Shown: positions 36,098 through 46,446 of the stretch, piece after piece
Numbering within the stretch: the stretch's first letter is position 1
Layout of the letters: each line of letters opens with the position of its first letter
Origin: Sphingomonas sanguinis
GTDB lineage: Bacteria; Pseudomonadota; Alphaproteobacteria; Sphingomonadales; Sphingomonadaceae
Direction of reading: 5' to 3'
Assembly: GCF_019297835.1 (NCBI RefSeq)
Contig: NZ_CP079203.1
Coordinates: forward strand, 4,152,001-4,216,000
Length of the DNA: 64,000 nt
Made by a program: the position numbers and the translations under genes
The notes under the pieces: model-generated
Databases searched by the model: none
The model's input: the letters and a program-made list of their open reading frames with translations, nothing else
Told to the model about the DNA's origin: nothing

Positions 36098-36127
36098 AAA
36101 AGGGCGGCTCTCGGGCCGCCCTTTTTT
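36098..36127 (+). terminator. Intrinsic (possibly bidirectional) terminator
   Basis: An 11-bp stem, AAAAGGGCGGC (36098-36108) with GCCGCCCTTTT (36115-36125) and a 6-nt loop, ends in T6. The A-run on the other side gives a shorter U-run on the minus strand, which would serve the convergent antiporter gene. Confidence 0.93.
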
Positions 36128-36179
36128 GTGTCCATCGTGGTTGGGCCGTCCGGCCGATGCCGGACGGTCCGGCGCGGGA

Positions 36180-37541
36180 TCAGACCGCCGCGCCGTTCAG
36201 CGTTTCCATCTCGCCTAGCACCCGTGCCTTGCGGCCATAGACATATTCGAACAGCGGGCTGGCCATCATCGTGGTCACGATCGCCATCAGCACCAGCATC
36301 GAGAAGAGGGTGGGGCCGATAATGCCCTTCTGCAGACCGATATTGATGATGATGAGCTCCATCAGCCCGCGCGAGTTCATCAGCGCGCCGATCCCCATCG
36401 CGGTCCGGTTGTCCTCGCCACAGGCGCGCGCCGCCAGATAGCAGGCGCCGAACTTGGCAGCGATCGACGCGGCCAGGATGCCCAGCGCGATCAGCAGCAA
36501 CGGCAGCGAGTTGACCATGTCCATCCGCGTGTTCAGCCCCGAATAGGTGAAGAACATCGGCAGCAGCAGGACGACGGCCAGCGGCTCGACCTTCTTCTTC
36601 AACTCGGTGACGAACAGGCCGCGCGGCATGAAGACGCCCAGGATGAAGCCGCCGAAAATGCCGTGCACGCCGATCGCGTCCATGATGAAGGCGGACAGGC
36701 AGAAGGCCATCAGCGTGATCGCCAATATCGTCGTGCTCATCTCGCCCCGCACCTCTACCGCCCGGCCCAGCGGTGCGAGCAGACGGCGGCCGAACAGGAT
36801 CAGGAAGCCGACATAGAGGAACGCCCCGCCGATCGCGAGGATCGCCACGCCGCTGCCCCCGCCGAAGGTCGCCAGCACGATGGCCAGCACGCACCAGGAC
36901 GCGGCATCGTCGAACGCTCCGGCCGCCAGCGACAAGGTGCCGAGCGGGCTGTCCGCCAGCCCCCGCTCGTTGATGATCCGTGCCAGCATCGGAAAGGCGG
37001 TCAGGGCGATGCAAGCCCCCATGAACAAAGTCGCATTGGCCTGGCTGATGCCTGCGGTGAACAGGCCGGGCACCTTCAGCAGCAGCGGAGTGATCGCCAC
37101 CGCGATCAGGAAGGGGGCGATCACGCCCGAGGCGGACACCGCGATCGCACTGCGCGCTTTGGACTGGAAATGATCGAGCCGAAGCGTCAAGCCGACCAGG
37201 AACATGTACAGCGCCACGCCCAGCTGCGCCCCGGCATAGAGGACGTTGCGGGTTTCCTTGGGAAAGATCGCAGCCTGTAGATCGGGGAAGACTAGGCCGA
37301 GCAGCGAAGGGCCGAGCACGACGCCGGCGATCATCTCACCCACCACCGGCGGCTGGCCCAGGAAACGCTGCCCCGCCCAGCTGACGATGCGGCAGGCGAA
37401 CAGGATCACCGCCAATTGCAGGAAGAAATGGATGCTATAGTCGCCCGGCGCATAGCTGGCTGAGCCGCCCATGATCGCGGGACCATGCGGGGACAGCACA
37501 TTGCGCAAGGTCGTCCAGAAGCTGTCCGCCATGTCGTTCAT
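36180..37541 (-). CDS. CPA2-family cation:proton antiporter without RCK domain
   Basis: The 453-residue membrane protein has about 12 hydrophobic segments and the CPA2 pattern near the N-terminus (GQPPVVGEMIAGVVLGPSLLG), then FDDAASWCVLAIV with an acidic pair typical of the ion site. It lacks the C-terminal RCK domain present in the antiporter at 6075-7853. It may exchange Na+ or K+ for H+. Start ATG 37541; ATG 37532 is also possible. Its nearest upstream neighbour, the 1218-residue protein gene, has the same orientation 50 bp away. Confidence 0.9.
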   Translation of the reverse strand: MNDMADSFWTTLRNVLSPHGPAIMGGSASYAPGDYSIHFFLQLAVILFACRIVSWAGQRFLGQPPVVGEMIAGVVLGPSLLGLVFPDLQAAIFPKETRNVLYAGAQLGVALYMFLVGLTLRLDHFQSKARSAIAVSASGVIAPFLIAVAITPLLLKVPGLFTAGISQANATLFMGACIALTAFPMLARIINERGLADSPLGTLSLAAGAFDDAASWCVLAIVLATFGGGSGVAILAIGGAFLYVGFLILFGRRLLAPLGRAVEVRGEMSTTILAITLMAFCLSAFIMDAIGVHGIFGGFILGVFMPRGLFVTELKKKVEPLAVVLLLPMFFTYSGLNTRMDMVNSLPLLLIALGILAASIAAKFGACYLAARACGEDNRTAMGIGALMNSRGLMELIIINIGLQKGIIGPTLFSMLVLMAIVTTMMASPLFEYVYGRKARVLGEMETLNGAAV

Positions 37542-37591
37542 TATAAAGCGTTCCTGTTTTCTGAACGGGAGTTGCCGATAAAGCCCTTGAT

Positions 37592-40500
37592 TCAGCGCTT
37601 TATGCCATAATTTTCAAAGGTTTTGACGATATTCGGATCAAGTTCGACCGCCTTGGCGGCGTCGGCATCCGATTTCGTCTTGTCGCCCTTGCGCGACCAG
37701 ACGACGGCCCGACCGAACAGCGACGCGGCCATCTTCACGTTCCCGGCCAGTGCGCGATCATAGTCCGCCATCGCCTCGTCCAGCCGGTCGAGCCGGAGAT
37801 AGACGAAGCCCCGGCTGTCCAGTGCCGCGAGCGAACCGGGCTGTTTGGCGAGTGAGGCGTTGCAGTCCGCCAGCGCCGAATCCAGTGCGACGCCAGCGGT
37901 CGCCTTGTTCCAGCAGATATTGTTGAGCCAGCCCGCATCGGTCGCTAGCTCTCGTGCCCGGCGGAAGTCGGCCTCCGCCCGTGCGCTGTCGCCCTGTCGG
38001 CTATAGGCTTTGCCGCGACCAACCAGAGCGTTCACCTCGTCGGGCTTCTTGCCGAGCAGCGCCGAATAGGTCTTGATCGCGCCCGGCAGATCGCCCGTCT
38101 CGGCCAGCAGATCGGCCTTGGCGGCGATCGCCTCTTCATCATTGGGGTCCAGGCGAAGCGCGTTGTCGAGATCGGCGCGCTTGCCCGCCACATCGTTCTT
38201 GGTACGACGCAACGCGCGATTGAGGTAGATGAACGGCTCGGCCCCCACCGCGATGGCGCGGTCATAGGCTTTCATGGCGTCGGCCCGCTTGTCGATCGCG
38301 ATATAGATATTGGCGGCGGCGACCTGGGCATAGGCGTCACCCGGATTGGCGGCGCTCAGCGCTTCGGCCTCGGCCACGACTTCACCCGTCTTGCCCTGTC
38401 GGCGCAGGATATTGGCGCGCAGCACATAGGGATCGACCCAGCGCGGTTGAGCGGCCGTGACCGCCCGCGCGTCGGCCAGCGCGGCGGCGTCCTCGTTCAT
38501 GGCATAATAGGCCTGCGCCCGCCGGTTGACCGAGAACATGTCGCCCGGCTCGGTCTCCAGCGCCTTGCTATAGGCGGCCACGGCGTCCGCAGGTGCATCC
38601 TTTTGTTGCGCCAGCAGCCCGCGCGCGCGGAAGACGACGGCATTGCGCGGGTCGATGGCCTGTGCAGCGTCCAGATCCTTGGCCGCCGCATCCTCCTGAC
38701 GCAGCCAGACATGGGTCAGCCCGCGATTGGCCAGCGCCCAGACATTCTTGGGATCGAGCGAAAGCGCCTGATCGAACGCCTTCAGTGCATCGGGGAAACG
38801 TTGCTGGTCGAGCAGCACATTGCCCCGCTCGACATAGGAGAGAGCGGAGTCGGGGGCCTGCTTGATCGCCACATCGGCCGCGGTCGTCCGGTCGGCCATC
38901 GCGTGGGCGCCGTCGCCAATCGCCAGATAGGCCAGCGCCCGCTGGCCCAGTGCGAAGCGATTGTCGGCCTCGTGCTGCAACGCCTTGGTATAGAGCGCGA
39001 TCGCGTCGCGCGGCCGCTTCTCGCGGTCGGCAATCATCGCGCGCGCGATAATGGTCTGGATATAGTCGGGATCGATCTTTTCGGCCTGGTCCAGATCGGT
39101 CTTGGCCTGGGCGATCTCCCCCATCTGGATGCGGGTGAGAGCGCGGTTCGACATGGCCCAGACATTGTTCGGGTTCAGCTCGATCGCCTTGGTATAATCG
39201 GCGATCGCTTCCTCGCGCATACCCCGGTCGGCATAAAGGGCGGCGCGCTGGCCATATTCATAGGCGGTGGTGGGCGTGTTCGCGCCGACCGCCGCCATCT
39301 CCTTGTCGCTGGCGACATAGCCGACCGGCTTGCGCAACTTGGCAGGCGTATCGGCCAAGGTGCGCAGCGCGGCCTGGGCGGCGGGGGCATCGGCGGCGGG
39401 AAACTCTGGCACCATGCTCCGTTCGGTCCGCTCGATGGTGAAGACACCGTCGGTCAGTGTAGCATGACGGCGATAGGCGATGCCGCCGACCGTCTTGTCC
39501 ACCTCGATCCCCGGACTGGGGCGGAACGTGCCGTTGTTCTTGGGCAGCACGATGGTTTCGCGCGTGCGGACGAAATAGGGATAGGGAACGGCATAGGGCG
39601 CGGTCTTGTCCTGCGTCCCCTCCCGCGCAAAATCGGCGCGATAGCCGACCGCGGTTCCGTCCGTGTCATAGCTGTCGCCGCCCCAGTCCATCCGGGCCAG
39701 CCCCTCCATCACCAGCCGCTCCTCGCCCGTCTTGGGATCGAAGCTGGCGGTGGCGGACTTCACCTCGATGAAGTCGTATTCGCCCTTCCAATATTCCCGC
39801 AGCGCCCGGTCGCGCGCATCGCCGGTCAGATTGGCCATGGCCGCGTTGGTGGAGATCGCTTCGTCACCGCGAAGGATGGTTTCGATCCGGGTAGGGGCGG
39901 GCGCGGCGATACCGGCGCTGGCATCCATGCGGATGGTTACGTCGTTGGTCGGCTGCTCCAGCGGCGGCGGCACCATGCGGACGAGCGCGGCGCCTTGTGC
40001 GACCAGCGGCAGACCCCAGCCGAAATTGGGTACGCGCAGCCGGTCGAGCGCGGTGTCCCCGGTCCGCGTGCCGTCTAGCCAATAGTCACGCCCGCCGATC
40101 CGGGCGCGGACCAGCACATGGTTGAACAGCCCCGCCATCGGCAGGCGCTGGTCCATGCCGTCGCCCGCGATGGTATTGACCGCGACCGGATCGGCGGCGA
40201 TGTCGAGCGCGTGGAGCAGGGCGAGCAACAGCGCCGTCTTGCCCTTGCAGTCGCCATAGCGGCGCGCCCAGGTCTCCGCTGCATCGGCTGGAACATAGCC
40301 GCCCGTACCCATGGCAAGTGCGACATAGCGGACCCGGTCCTGCACCAGGGCCAGCGCGGCCTGCGCCTGAACTTTGGGATCGGGGGACAGCGCCTTGATC
40401 CGGTCGAGTTCGACCCGCAGCGGCCCGTCCGTCGGGATCGCCGCCGCCTTGTCGTAGAGCGGGGCCATCAGCGCGCCAAGATCGCTCCAGGCGGCATAGT

Positions 40501-41248
40501 CGGTCATCTCGATCAGCCGACCCAGCGCGTAACGCGGCGGCGCCCCCTTGGTGGCGGCTTCGGGTTCGACGCCGTCCATGGTGATCTCCACCGTCGACTG
40601 GTCGCCCTTGCGCACCGGCTTGAGCGGCGGCAGGCTGCCGACCGACCGCAGGCGCAGCGGCAAGGCGCCTGGCCATTGCACGCGAAGATGGGCGCGGCCG
40701 ACGGGGAAGCCGTTCCACGCCGCCGCCAGTTGCTCGACATGGCCCTTCAGCACCGGATCGCGCGAAGTGATCGAAATGGCGAACTCCAGCGTATCGCCGA
40801 CCTGCAGGCCTTCGGGCTGGATATTGGCGGTCAGCACGCCGTCCAGCATCGCGCTTTCCAGATTCTGTTCGCGGCGAACGACGGTGAAGGTCTGACCGGA
40901 GGCGAGCACGTCGATGACCTTGTCGCCGCGCCGGATCAGCAGCTTGTGTACGGTCAACGTATCGGTTTCGGGCCGCCAGGGGATCGAGATGTTTCCGGCA
41001 GCCAGCCCCTGCGGCGTCCGAATGCGCAGGGCCGTTTCGCCGTAGACCGTCTCCACGCCCTTATCCAGGGCGATCTGCTGGTCGGACAGGAGGACACGGA
41101 TCGGCGCGTCGTCGGGCTTGGCGGAGGGAGTGGCGGGGGTGACGGGCTTCACCCAGGCCGGTGCGGGCGCGATGACCGGCTTGTCCGACGCATAGGCCGG
41201 TTGCGTCAGCGCACTCGTCCCCACGAGCGCCGCCAGAAATAGCTTCAT
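37592..41248 (-). CDS. DUF3857/transglutaminase-like protein with long TPR array
   Basis: The 1218-residue exported protein has a signal peptide (residues 1-20), a DUF3857 beta domain (about 60-230) and a transglutaminase-like domain (about 270-400). Its catalytic triad residues are visible: Cys near 332 in RYGDCKGKTALL, His near 375 in FNHVLVRARI and Asp near 391 in YWLDGT. A further beta domain (about 420-625) precedes at least a dozen TPR units (about 650-1215). The DUF3857-transglutaminase pair is widespread; coupling to such a long TPR array is less usual. It is probably periplasmic, with the TPRs binding protein partners. Substrate unknown. Confidence 0.85.
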   Translation of the reverse strand: MKLFLAALVGTSALTQPAYASDKPVIAPAPAWVKPVTPATPSAKPDDAPIRVLLSDQQIALDKGVETVYGETALRIRTPQGLAAGNISIPWRPETDTLTVHKLLIRRGDKVIDVLASGQTFTVVRREQNLESAMLDGVLTANIQPEGLQVGDTLEFAISITSRDPVLKGHVEQLAAAWNGFPVGRAHLRVQWPGALPLRLRSVGSLPPLKPVRKGDQSTVEITMDGVEPEAATKGAPPRYALGRLIEMTDYAAWSDLGALMAPLYDKAAAIPTDGPLRVELDRIKALSPDPKVQAQAALALVQDRVRYVALAMGTGGYVPADAAETWARRYGDCKGKTALLLALLHALDIAADPVAVNTIAGDGMDQRLPMAGLFNHVLVRARIGGRDYWLDGTRTGDTALDRLRVPNFGWGLPLVAQGAALVRMVPPPLEQPTNDVTIRMDASAGIAAPAPTRIETILRGDEAISTNAAMANLTGDARDRALREYWKGEYDFIEVKSATASFDPKTGEERLVMEGLARMDWGGDSYDTDGTAVGYRADFAREGTQDKTAPYAVPYPYFVRTRETIVLPKNNGTFRPSPGIEVDKTVGGIAYRRHATLTDGVFTIERTERSMVPEFPAADAPAAQAALRTLADTPAKLRKPVGYVASDKEMAAVGANTPTTAYEYGQRAALYADRGMREEAIADYTKAIELNPNNVWAMSNRALTRIQMGEIAQAKTDLDQAEKIDPDYIQTIIARAMIADREKRPRDAIALYTKALQHEADNRFALGQRALAYLAIGDGAHAMADRTTAADVAIKQAPDSALSYVERGNVLLDQQRFPDALKAFDQALSLDPKNVWALANRGLTHVWLRQEDAAAKDLDAAQAIDPRNAVVFRARGLLAQQKDAPADAVAAYSKALETEPGDMFSVNRRAQAYYAMNEDAAALADARAVTAAQPRWVDPYVLRANILRRQGKTGEVVAEAEALSAANPGDAYAQVAAANIYIAIDKRADAMKAYDRAIAVGAEPFIYLNRALRRTKNDVAGKRADLDNALRLDPNDEEAIAAKADLLAETGDLPGAIKTYSALLGKKPDEVNALVGRGKAYSRQGDSARAEADFRRARELATDAGWLNNICWNKATAGVALDSALADCNASLAKQPGSLAALDSRGFVYLRLDRLDEAMADYDRALAGNVKMAASLFGRAVVWSRKGDKTKSDADAAKAVELDPNIVKTFENYGIKR

Positions 41249-41342
41249 AGTCCTCCCCCCAAGAGAGGGCGACTATAGCGTCGGTTCGGGGCATTTCCAT
41301 ATGGAGCGGGGCACGGAAATCACCGCGCCCCGCACCGACGCA

Positions 41343-43553
41343 TCAGGCGATGGCAGGCAACCGGTCGAGATGCTTTTCCAGCGTCAGCGGATAGTCGCGG
41401 ATGCGCACGCCCGTCGCGTTGTAGACCGCATTCGCCACCGCCGCGCCGACGCCGCATAGGCCGAGTTCGCCGACGCCCTTGGCCTTCATCGGATTGGCCT
41501 TGTCGTCGGCTTCCTCCAGGAAGATCACCTCCTGATGCGGGATGTCGGCATGGACCGGCACTTCATAGCCTGCCAGATCGTGGTTGACGAAAAAGCCGAA
41601 GCGCTTGTCGACCGCCAGTTCCTCCATCAGCGCCGATCCGACGCCCATGGTCATCGCGCCGATCATCTGGCTGCGCGCGGCCTTCGGGTTCAGGATGCGC
41701 CCCGCCGCGCAGACCGCGAGCATCCGACGAAGCCGCGTTACGCCGGTATAGGCATCGACCCCGACCTCGACGAAATGCGCGCCGAAGGTCGACAGCTGCC
41801 AGGTCTTGTCCAGGTCGCCGAACTCGATCCGATCCTCGGCGGTCAGCGGGCCGGAGGCGACGGCGTCGCGCAACGCGACCGATCGATTGCCGCCCGTCAC
41901 CTGACCATCGGCGAAGTTCAGATCGGCCGAGTTGAACCCCAGCCGCTGGGCCACCGCCTCGCGCAGCTTGACGCAGGCGGCATAGACGCCCGCCGTGGCA
42001 TTGGCCGCGCCGAACTGGCCACCCGACCCGGCCGACACCGGGTAGTCGCTATCGCCCAGCCGGACATCGACCGCGTCCATCGGCACGCCCATCATCTCGG
42101 CGGCGGTCTGGGCGATGATCGTATAGCTGCCGGTGCCGATATCGGTCATGTCGGTCTCGACGACGATCCGGCCGTCCTTGTTCAGCGTGACCCGTGCGCC
42201 CGACTTCATGTTCATGTGATTGCGGAAGGCGGCGGCGACGCCCATCCCGACCAGCCAGCGTCCGTCGCGGACTTGGGCAGGCTTGGCGTTGCGCTGCGAC
42301 CAGCCGAAGCGCTGTGCGCCCTCCTCCAGGCAGCGGACGAGCTGGCGCTGCGAAAAGCGACGATCGGGCTTTTCGGGATCGACCTGGGTGTCGTTCTTCA
42401 CGCGGAAGGCGACCGGGTCCATGCCCAGCTTCTCGGCCATCTCGTCCATCGCGATTTCCAGCGCCATCATGCCGGGCGCTTCGCCCGGTGCGCGCATCGC
42501 ATTGCCCTCGGGCAGATTCAGCACGGCCAGACGCATCGCGGTCAGGCGGTTGGGCCCGGCATAGAGCAGCTTGGTCTGGTTGACCGCCGTCTCGGGGCCG
42601 CCGCCGGGCTGGTCGCCCGATCCGCTTTCATGCGCGATCGCCTGGATCGCGCCGTCCTTGGTCGCGCCGATGCGGATGCGCTGCGTCGTGGCGGGCCGAT
42701 GGGTGGCGTTGTTGGCCATCAGCGGCCGCTGCATCGCCACCTTGACCGGCCGCCCGACCGCCTTCGCGCCCAGCGCCGCCATGACGGCATCGGCGCGCAG
42801 GAACAGCTTTCCGCCGAAACCGCCGCCGACATAAGGCGAGATCAGTCGTACCTTTTCCTTGGGCATGCCCAACGTCTTGGCGAGGTCGCCGCGACCCCAG
42901 GCGATCATCTGGTTCGACGTCCAGACCGTGAGCTGGTCCCCCTCCCAGATCGCCAGCGAGGCGAACGGCTCCATCATCGCATGGCTGTGGTCGGGGGTGG
43001 TGTATTCGGCATCGAGCTTCACCGGTGCGGCACCAAAGGCGCTTTCGAACGATCCGGTCCGATCTTCCTTGCCGGTTTTGCCCTCTTCGCCGCCGGTCAG
43101 CGGCGCAGTCTTCAGCGCTTCGTCCAGGTCATACTGGCCCTTGGCGCGATCATAGTCGATCCGCACCAGCCCGGCGGCGGCGCGCGCCTGTTCGAAGCTC
43201 TCGGCGACGACGATGGCGACGGCCTGGTGATAATGGTCGATCTCCGGCCCGCCGAGCAACTTGGCCGTGTTGAAATTGCCCTTGTTCAGCTTTCCCGCCT
43301 CGGCGGCGGTGACGATGCCCAGCACGCCCGGCGCGCCGCGTGCATCGTCGAGGTTCATCGATCGGATGCGCCCCTTGGCGATGGCGGCGCCGATGATCCA
43401 GCCATAGGCGGCGTTGGGCGCCTCGGCATGGCGTTCATAGGCATAGGGCGCGGTGCCGGTGGTCTTGCGCGGGCCGTCGATCCGGTCGTGCGGGCGACCG
43501 ACCACGGTCATGCGGTCGATGGGATTGGCGCTGGCTGGCTCGGTGAATTTCAT
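41343..43553 (-). CDS. Xanthine-dehydrogenase-family molybdopterin subunit (PaoC-like)
   Basis: The 736-residue protein is the catalytic large subunit of a molybdenum hydroxylase, with the aldehyde oxidase a/b hammerhead domain (about 25-135) followed by the molybdopterin-binding domains. Conserved pieces include [18 protein letters not shown] and [18 protein letters not shown] with the catalytic-Glu context. Its partners are encoded upstream with 4-nt overlaps, giving the small-medium-large order of E. coli paoABC, a periplasmic aldehyde oxidoreductase. It should oxidise aromatic or other aldehydes to acids. The chaperone gene paoD is not present here. Confidence 0.93.
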   Translation of the reverse strand: MKFTEPASANPIDRMTVVGRPHDRIDGPRKTTGTAPYAYERHAEAPNAAYGWIIGAAIAKGRIRSMNLDDARGAPGVLGIVTAAEAGKLNKGNFNTAKLLGGPEIDHYHQAVAIVVAESFEQARAAAGLVRIDYDRAKGQYDLDEALKTAPLTGGEEGKTGKEDRTGSFESAFGAAPVKLDAEYTTPDHSHAMMEPFASLAIWEGDQLTVWTSNQMIAWGRGDLAKTLGMPKEKVRLISPYVGGGFGGKLFLRADAVMAALGAKAVGRPVKVAMQRPLMANNATHRPATTQRIRIGATKDGAIQAIAHESGSGDQPGGGPETAVNQTKLLYAGPNRLTAMRLAVLNLPEGNAMRAPGEAPGMMALEIAMDEMAEKLGMDPVAFRVKNDTQVDPEKPDRRFSQRQLVRCLEEGAQRFGWSQRNAKPAQVRDGRWLVGMGVAAAFRNHMNMKSGARVTLNKDGRIVVETDMTDIGTGSYTIIAQTAAEMMGVPMDAVDVRLGDSDYPVSAGSGGQFGAANATAGVYAACVKLREAVAQRLGFNSADLNFADGQVTGGNRSVALRDAVASGPLTAEDRIEFGDLDKTWQLSTFGAHFVEVGVDAYTGVTRLRRMLAVCAAGRILNPKAARSQMIGAMTMGVGSALMEELAVDKRFGFFVNHDLAGYEVPVHADIPHQEVIFLEEADDKANPMKAKGVGELGLCGVGAAVANAVYNATGVRIRDYPLTLEKHLDRLPAIA

Positions 43554-44500
43554 GCGGTCCTCGCCTGGCTGATGGCGGCCGCCAGCGTCCGTTCGACGAG
43601 CGGCACCTTATATTCGTTATCCTTGGTCGGGCGGGCATCGGCGAGCAGGCTTGCCGTCACCGCCTTGGCCCCCTGCGGCATCGCGGCGTCCGCCGCTTCG
43701 ACCCGCCAGGGCTTGTGCGCGACGCCGCCGACCGCGACCCGGCCCGAGCCGTCCTTCTGGACGATCGCCGCGACCGATACGAGCGCGAAGGCATAGGAGG
43801 CGCGATCGCGCACCTTCTCGTAGATATGGGTGCCGCCGACCGGGCGGGGCAGGGTGACGGCGGTGATCAGTTCGCCGGGCTGGAGCGCGGTTTCGATATG
43901 CGGCGTATTGCCTGGCAGGCGGTGGAAATCGGCCATGGGGATCGCACGTGTCCGGCCCTCCGAATTCACCGTCTCGACCACCGCGTCCAGCACCCGCATC
44001 GCGACGTTCATATCGCTGGGGTTGGTGGCGATGCAATGGTCGCTCGATCCCACCACCGCCAGCTGGCGTGAATAGCCGCCAATGGCGCTGCACCCGCTGC
44101 CCGGCCTGCGCTTGTTGCAAGCCATGTTGGTGTCGTAGAAATAGGGGCAGCGCGTCCGCTGGAGCAGATTGCCCGCCGTCGTCGCCTTGTTGCGCAACTG
44201 GCCACTGGCCCCCGCGACGATCGCGCGCGACAGGACGCCATAATCGCGCCGGATGCGCTCGTCGGCGGCGAGCGCGGTGTTGGTAACGAACGCGCCGATG
44301 CGCAGGCCGCCGTCCTTCGTTTTCTCGATCCGGTCGAGCTTCAAATCCTGCACGTCGATCAGATGGGTCGGCGTCTCGACCTCGATCTTCATCAGGTCAA
44401 GCAGGTTGGTGCCGCCCGCGAGGAACTTGGCGCCCGGCCTGGTCGCCGCGCGTGCTGCCGCAACGGCGTCTTTTGCACGTTCGTAGGTGAAGGGCTTCAT
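43550..44500 (-). CDS. FAD-binding subunit with extra 4Fe-4S site (PaoB-like)
   Basis: The 316-residue medium subunit has the FAD_binding_5 motif [14 protein letters not shown] (about 25-38) and [15 protein letters not shown]. Four Cys at 118, 128, 137 and 156 (CPYF, CNK, SGCS, DHC) match the positions that bind the additional 4Fe-4S cluster in E. coli PaoB and in related FAD subunits. The C-terminal CO dehydrogenase flavoprotein domain follows (about 200-310). Start ATG 44500 overlaps the small-subunit stop by 4 nt. Confidence 0.93.
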   Translation of the reverse strand: MKPFTYERAKDAVAAARAATRPGAKFLAGGTNLLDLMKIEVETPTHLIDVQDLKLDRIEKTKDGGLRIGAFVTNTALAADERIRRDYGVLSRAIVAGASGQLRNKATTAGNLLQRTRCPYFYDTNMACNKRRPGSGCSAIGGYSRQLAVVGSSDHCIATNPSDMNVAMRVLDAVVETVNSEGRTRAIPMADFHRLPGNTPHIETALQPGELITAVTLPRPVGGTHIYEKVRDRASYAFALVSVAAIVQKDGSGRVAVGGVAHKPWRVEAADAAMPQGAKAVTASLLADARPTKDNEYKVPLVERTLAAAISQARTA

Positions 44501-45135
44501 GCCTTGGCTCCCGCGACGTCGGCCATCGCGTCGGCGATGTTGGAATAGGCGCCGCAGCGACAGATATTGCCGCTCATCCGCTCGCGCATTTCCATGCCCG
44601 AGGCCTGCGGCCTGGCGGTCAGGTCGGCTTGGACATGGCTGGGTACGCCGCGCTTGATCTCGTCGAGCACCGCCACCGCCGAGCAGATCTGGCCCGGCGT
44701 GCAGTATCCGCACTGGTATCCGTCATGACGGACGAAGGCGGCCTGCATCGGGTGCAGCTTCTCGGGCGTGCCAAGCCCCTCGATCGTCGTGATGCTGTCG
44801 CCCTCATGCTGGAGCGCAAGCGAGAGGCAGCTGTTGATCCGCTCTCCGTTGACCAGCACGGTGCACGCGCCGCACTGGCCGTGGTCGCAGCCCTTCTTGG
44901 TGCCGGTCAGGTGGAGATGCTCGCGAAGCGTGTCGAGCAATGTCGTGCGCGGGTCGAGCGACAGGGTTTGCGCCTTGCCGTTGACCTTCAGCATGACGGG
45001 CATGGCGGGGGGATCGGCGGGCATGGTGCTCCTCTTGGTCTGCGCCTCGGCCGGGGCGGACGCCGCCATCGCGGAGGCCGCGCCCCCGACGATCACGCCG
45101 CGTCGCGACACGGTAAATTCACTGCTTTCCGCCAA
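44497..45135 (-). CDS. 2Fe-2S subunit with Tat signal (PaoA-like)
   Basis: The 212-residue small subunit starts with a twin-arginine signal ([12 protein letters not shown]), so the assembled complex should be exported folded by Tat. It carries a plant-type 2Fe-2S domain ([12 protein letters not shown], then a Cys in INSC) and the [2Fe-2S]-binding helical domain (QCGYCTPGQ and NICRCGAY). It is the first gene of the three-gene unit. A 256-bp divergent spacer separates it from the methyltransferase gene. Confidence 0.95.
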   Translation of the reverse strand: MAESSEFTVSRRGVIVGGAASAMAASAPAEAQTKRSTMPADPPAMPVMLKVNGKAQTLSLDPRTTLLDTLREHLHLTGTKKGCDHGQCGACTVLVNGERINSCLSLALQHEGDSITTIEGLGTPEKLHPMQAAFVRHDGYQCGYCTPGQICSAVAVLDEIKRGVPSHVQADLTARPQASGMEMRERMSGNICRCGAYSNIADAMADVAGAKA

Positions 45136-45391
45136 TGTCCCGGCTCCCTTGCACCCTGTTCAGACCCCTGTTCGGCCGCCGGATGCTATCCCGGTCGCGG
45201 ATGGTCGTGCCCGACACCGCTGGCTGATCGTCATGAGGTAACGCACGTAGGCCGATTTGGTCGCCTGCAAAAATATCCTGGATCAAGTGTCGGCTTCGCC
45301 CCCGGCAAAGCAGCTCGATCCAGATCAGCAGCGGGAACCCGGCCGTCCATTCTCTCATATATTCCAGCGATAAAAATGCAGTAGGACCAAT

Positions 45392-46384
45392 ATGTTGAAT
45401 GTGAATCACGATCGGGAGGCCGCGTTGCGGCGACGTTCGGAGTCTTGGTATGATCCGGCCCGGCGCCCGGCCTTGCTCGCCTTGCTCCAGCTATTGCAGA
45501 GGCGGGAATATGATTTCGTGACCGCGACGCCTGCAACTCATGCACGCGTGGTGAGACGGCCGGATCGCCGGACCGCGACCAGCCTACGCGACGTGCTGGG
45601 ATGGAGCCTGGCTTTCGCCCGCGATCTGCTCGATCCGGCAGTGTCCTGGGCATTGGAGGAGGCCGGGGCGATTCAGCCCATATCGGCCGACCGATGGGAA
45701 CCGACCTTGCGTGTATCGCGGGTGGGATCGCATCTCTATCTCCACTCCGCCTATCCGACGACGCAGGCGGATGCCGTGTTCCTGGGACCGGACAGCTATC
45801 GCTTCGCCCGCTGGATCGCCGAGAATGGGAAGCCCGGTGCGCGGACGGTGATGGACTATGGCGCGGGTGCGGGCGTGGGCGGCGTCTCGGCGGCGAGCGG
45901 GCTGGCGGACGCGCGGCTGACGCTGGCCGACATCAATCCCAAGGCGCTGTTCCTGGCGAGCATCAACGCCGAACATGCCGGGATCGCGCATGACACGATT
46001 GAAGCGCGCGAGCCGCAGGTGATCGAGCGGACATTCGACCTGATCGTCACCCATCCGCCCTTCATGATCGACGCCGACCGCCGCGCCTATCGCGACGGCG
46101 GTGACCTGTATGGCGCGCGGCTGTCGCTCGATTGGGTGGTGCAGGGCACCCGGTTGCTGACGCCGGGCGGGAGGCTGATCCTGCATACCGGCGTGTCGAT
46201 CGTCGACGGGCGAGACGTGCTGCTGGACGAATTGCGCCGTTGCCTGCCCGAACAGGGGCTGACGATGCGTTATGTCGAGCTGGACCCCGATATCTTCAGC
46301 GAAGACCTCGACCAGCCCGGATATGAGCGGGTCGAGCGGATCGCCGCCATCGGCCTGATGATCGAGCGCGACGCCGCCCGTTGA
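45392..46384 (+). CDS. Class I SAM-dependent methyltransferase (MTS/HemK-RsmC-like)
   Basis: The 330-residue protein has a Rossmann-fold methyltransferase domain (about 145-320). Motif I is MDYGAGAGVGG, motif II ends in LADINPKAL, and motif IV is THPPF, an NPPY-like motif used by enzymes that methylate planar nitrogens in proteins, rRNA or DNA. The N-terminal 130 residues are helical without a recognised family. The target cannot be told from the sequence. ATG 45392 is the first in-frame start. It is followed after 62 bp by a glycosidase gene. Confidence 0.83.
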   Translation: MLNVNHDREAALRRRSESWYDPARRPALLALLQLLQRREYDFVTATPATHARVVRRPDRRTATSLRDVLGWSLAFARDLLDPAVSWALEEAGAIQPISADRWEPTLRVSRVGSHLYLHSAYPTTQADAVFLGPDSYRFARWIAENGKPGARTVMDYGAGAGVGGVSAASGLADARLTLADINPKALFLASINAEHAGIAHDTIEAREPQVIERTFDLIVTHPPFMIDADRRAYRDGGDLYGARLSLDWVVQGTRLLTPGGRLILHTGVSIVDGRDVLLDELRRCLPEQGLTMRYVELDPDIFSEDLDQPGYERVERIAAIGLMIERDAAR

Positions 46385-46446
46385 TGAACGCTCCCATCCG
46401 GTGCACAGAAGGCGCCGGGTAACGAAAAGACCGGAGGGGGGACGTG

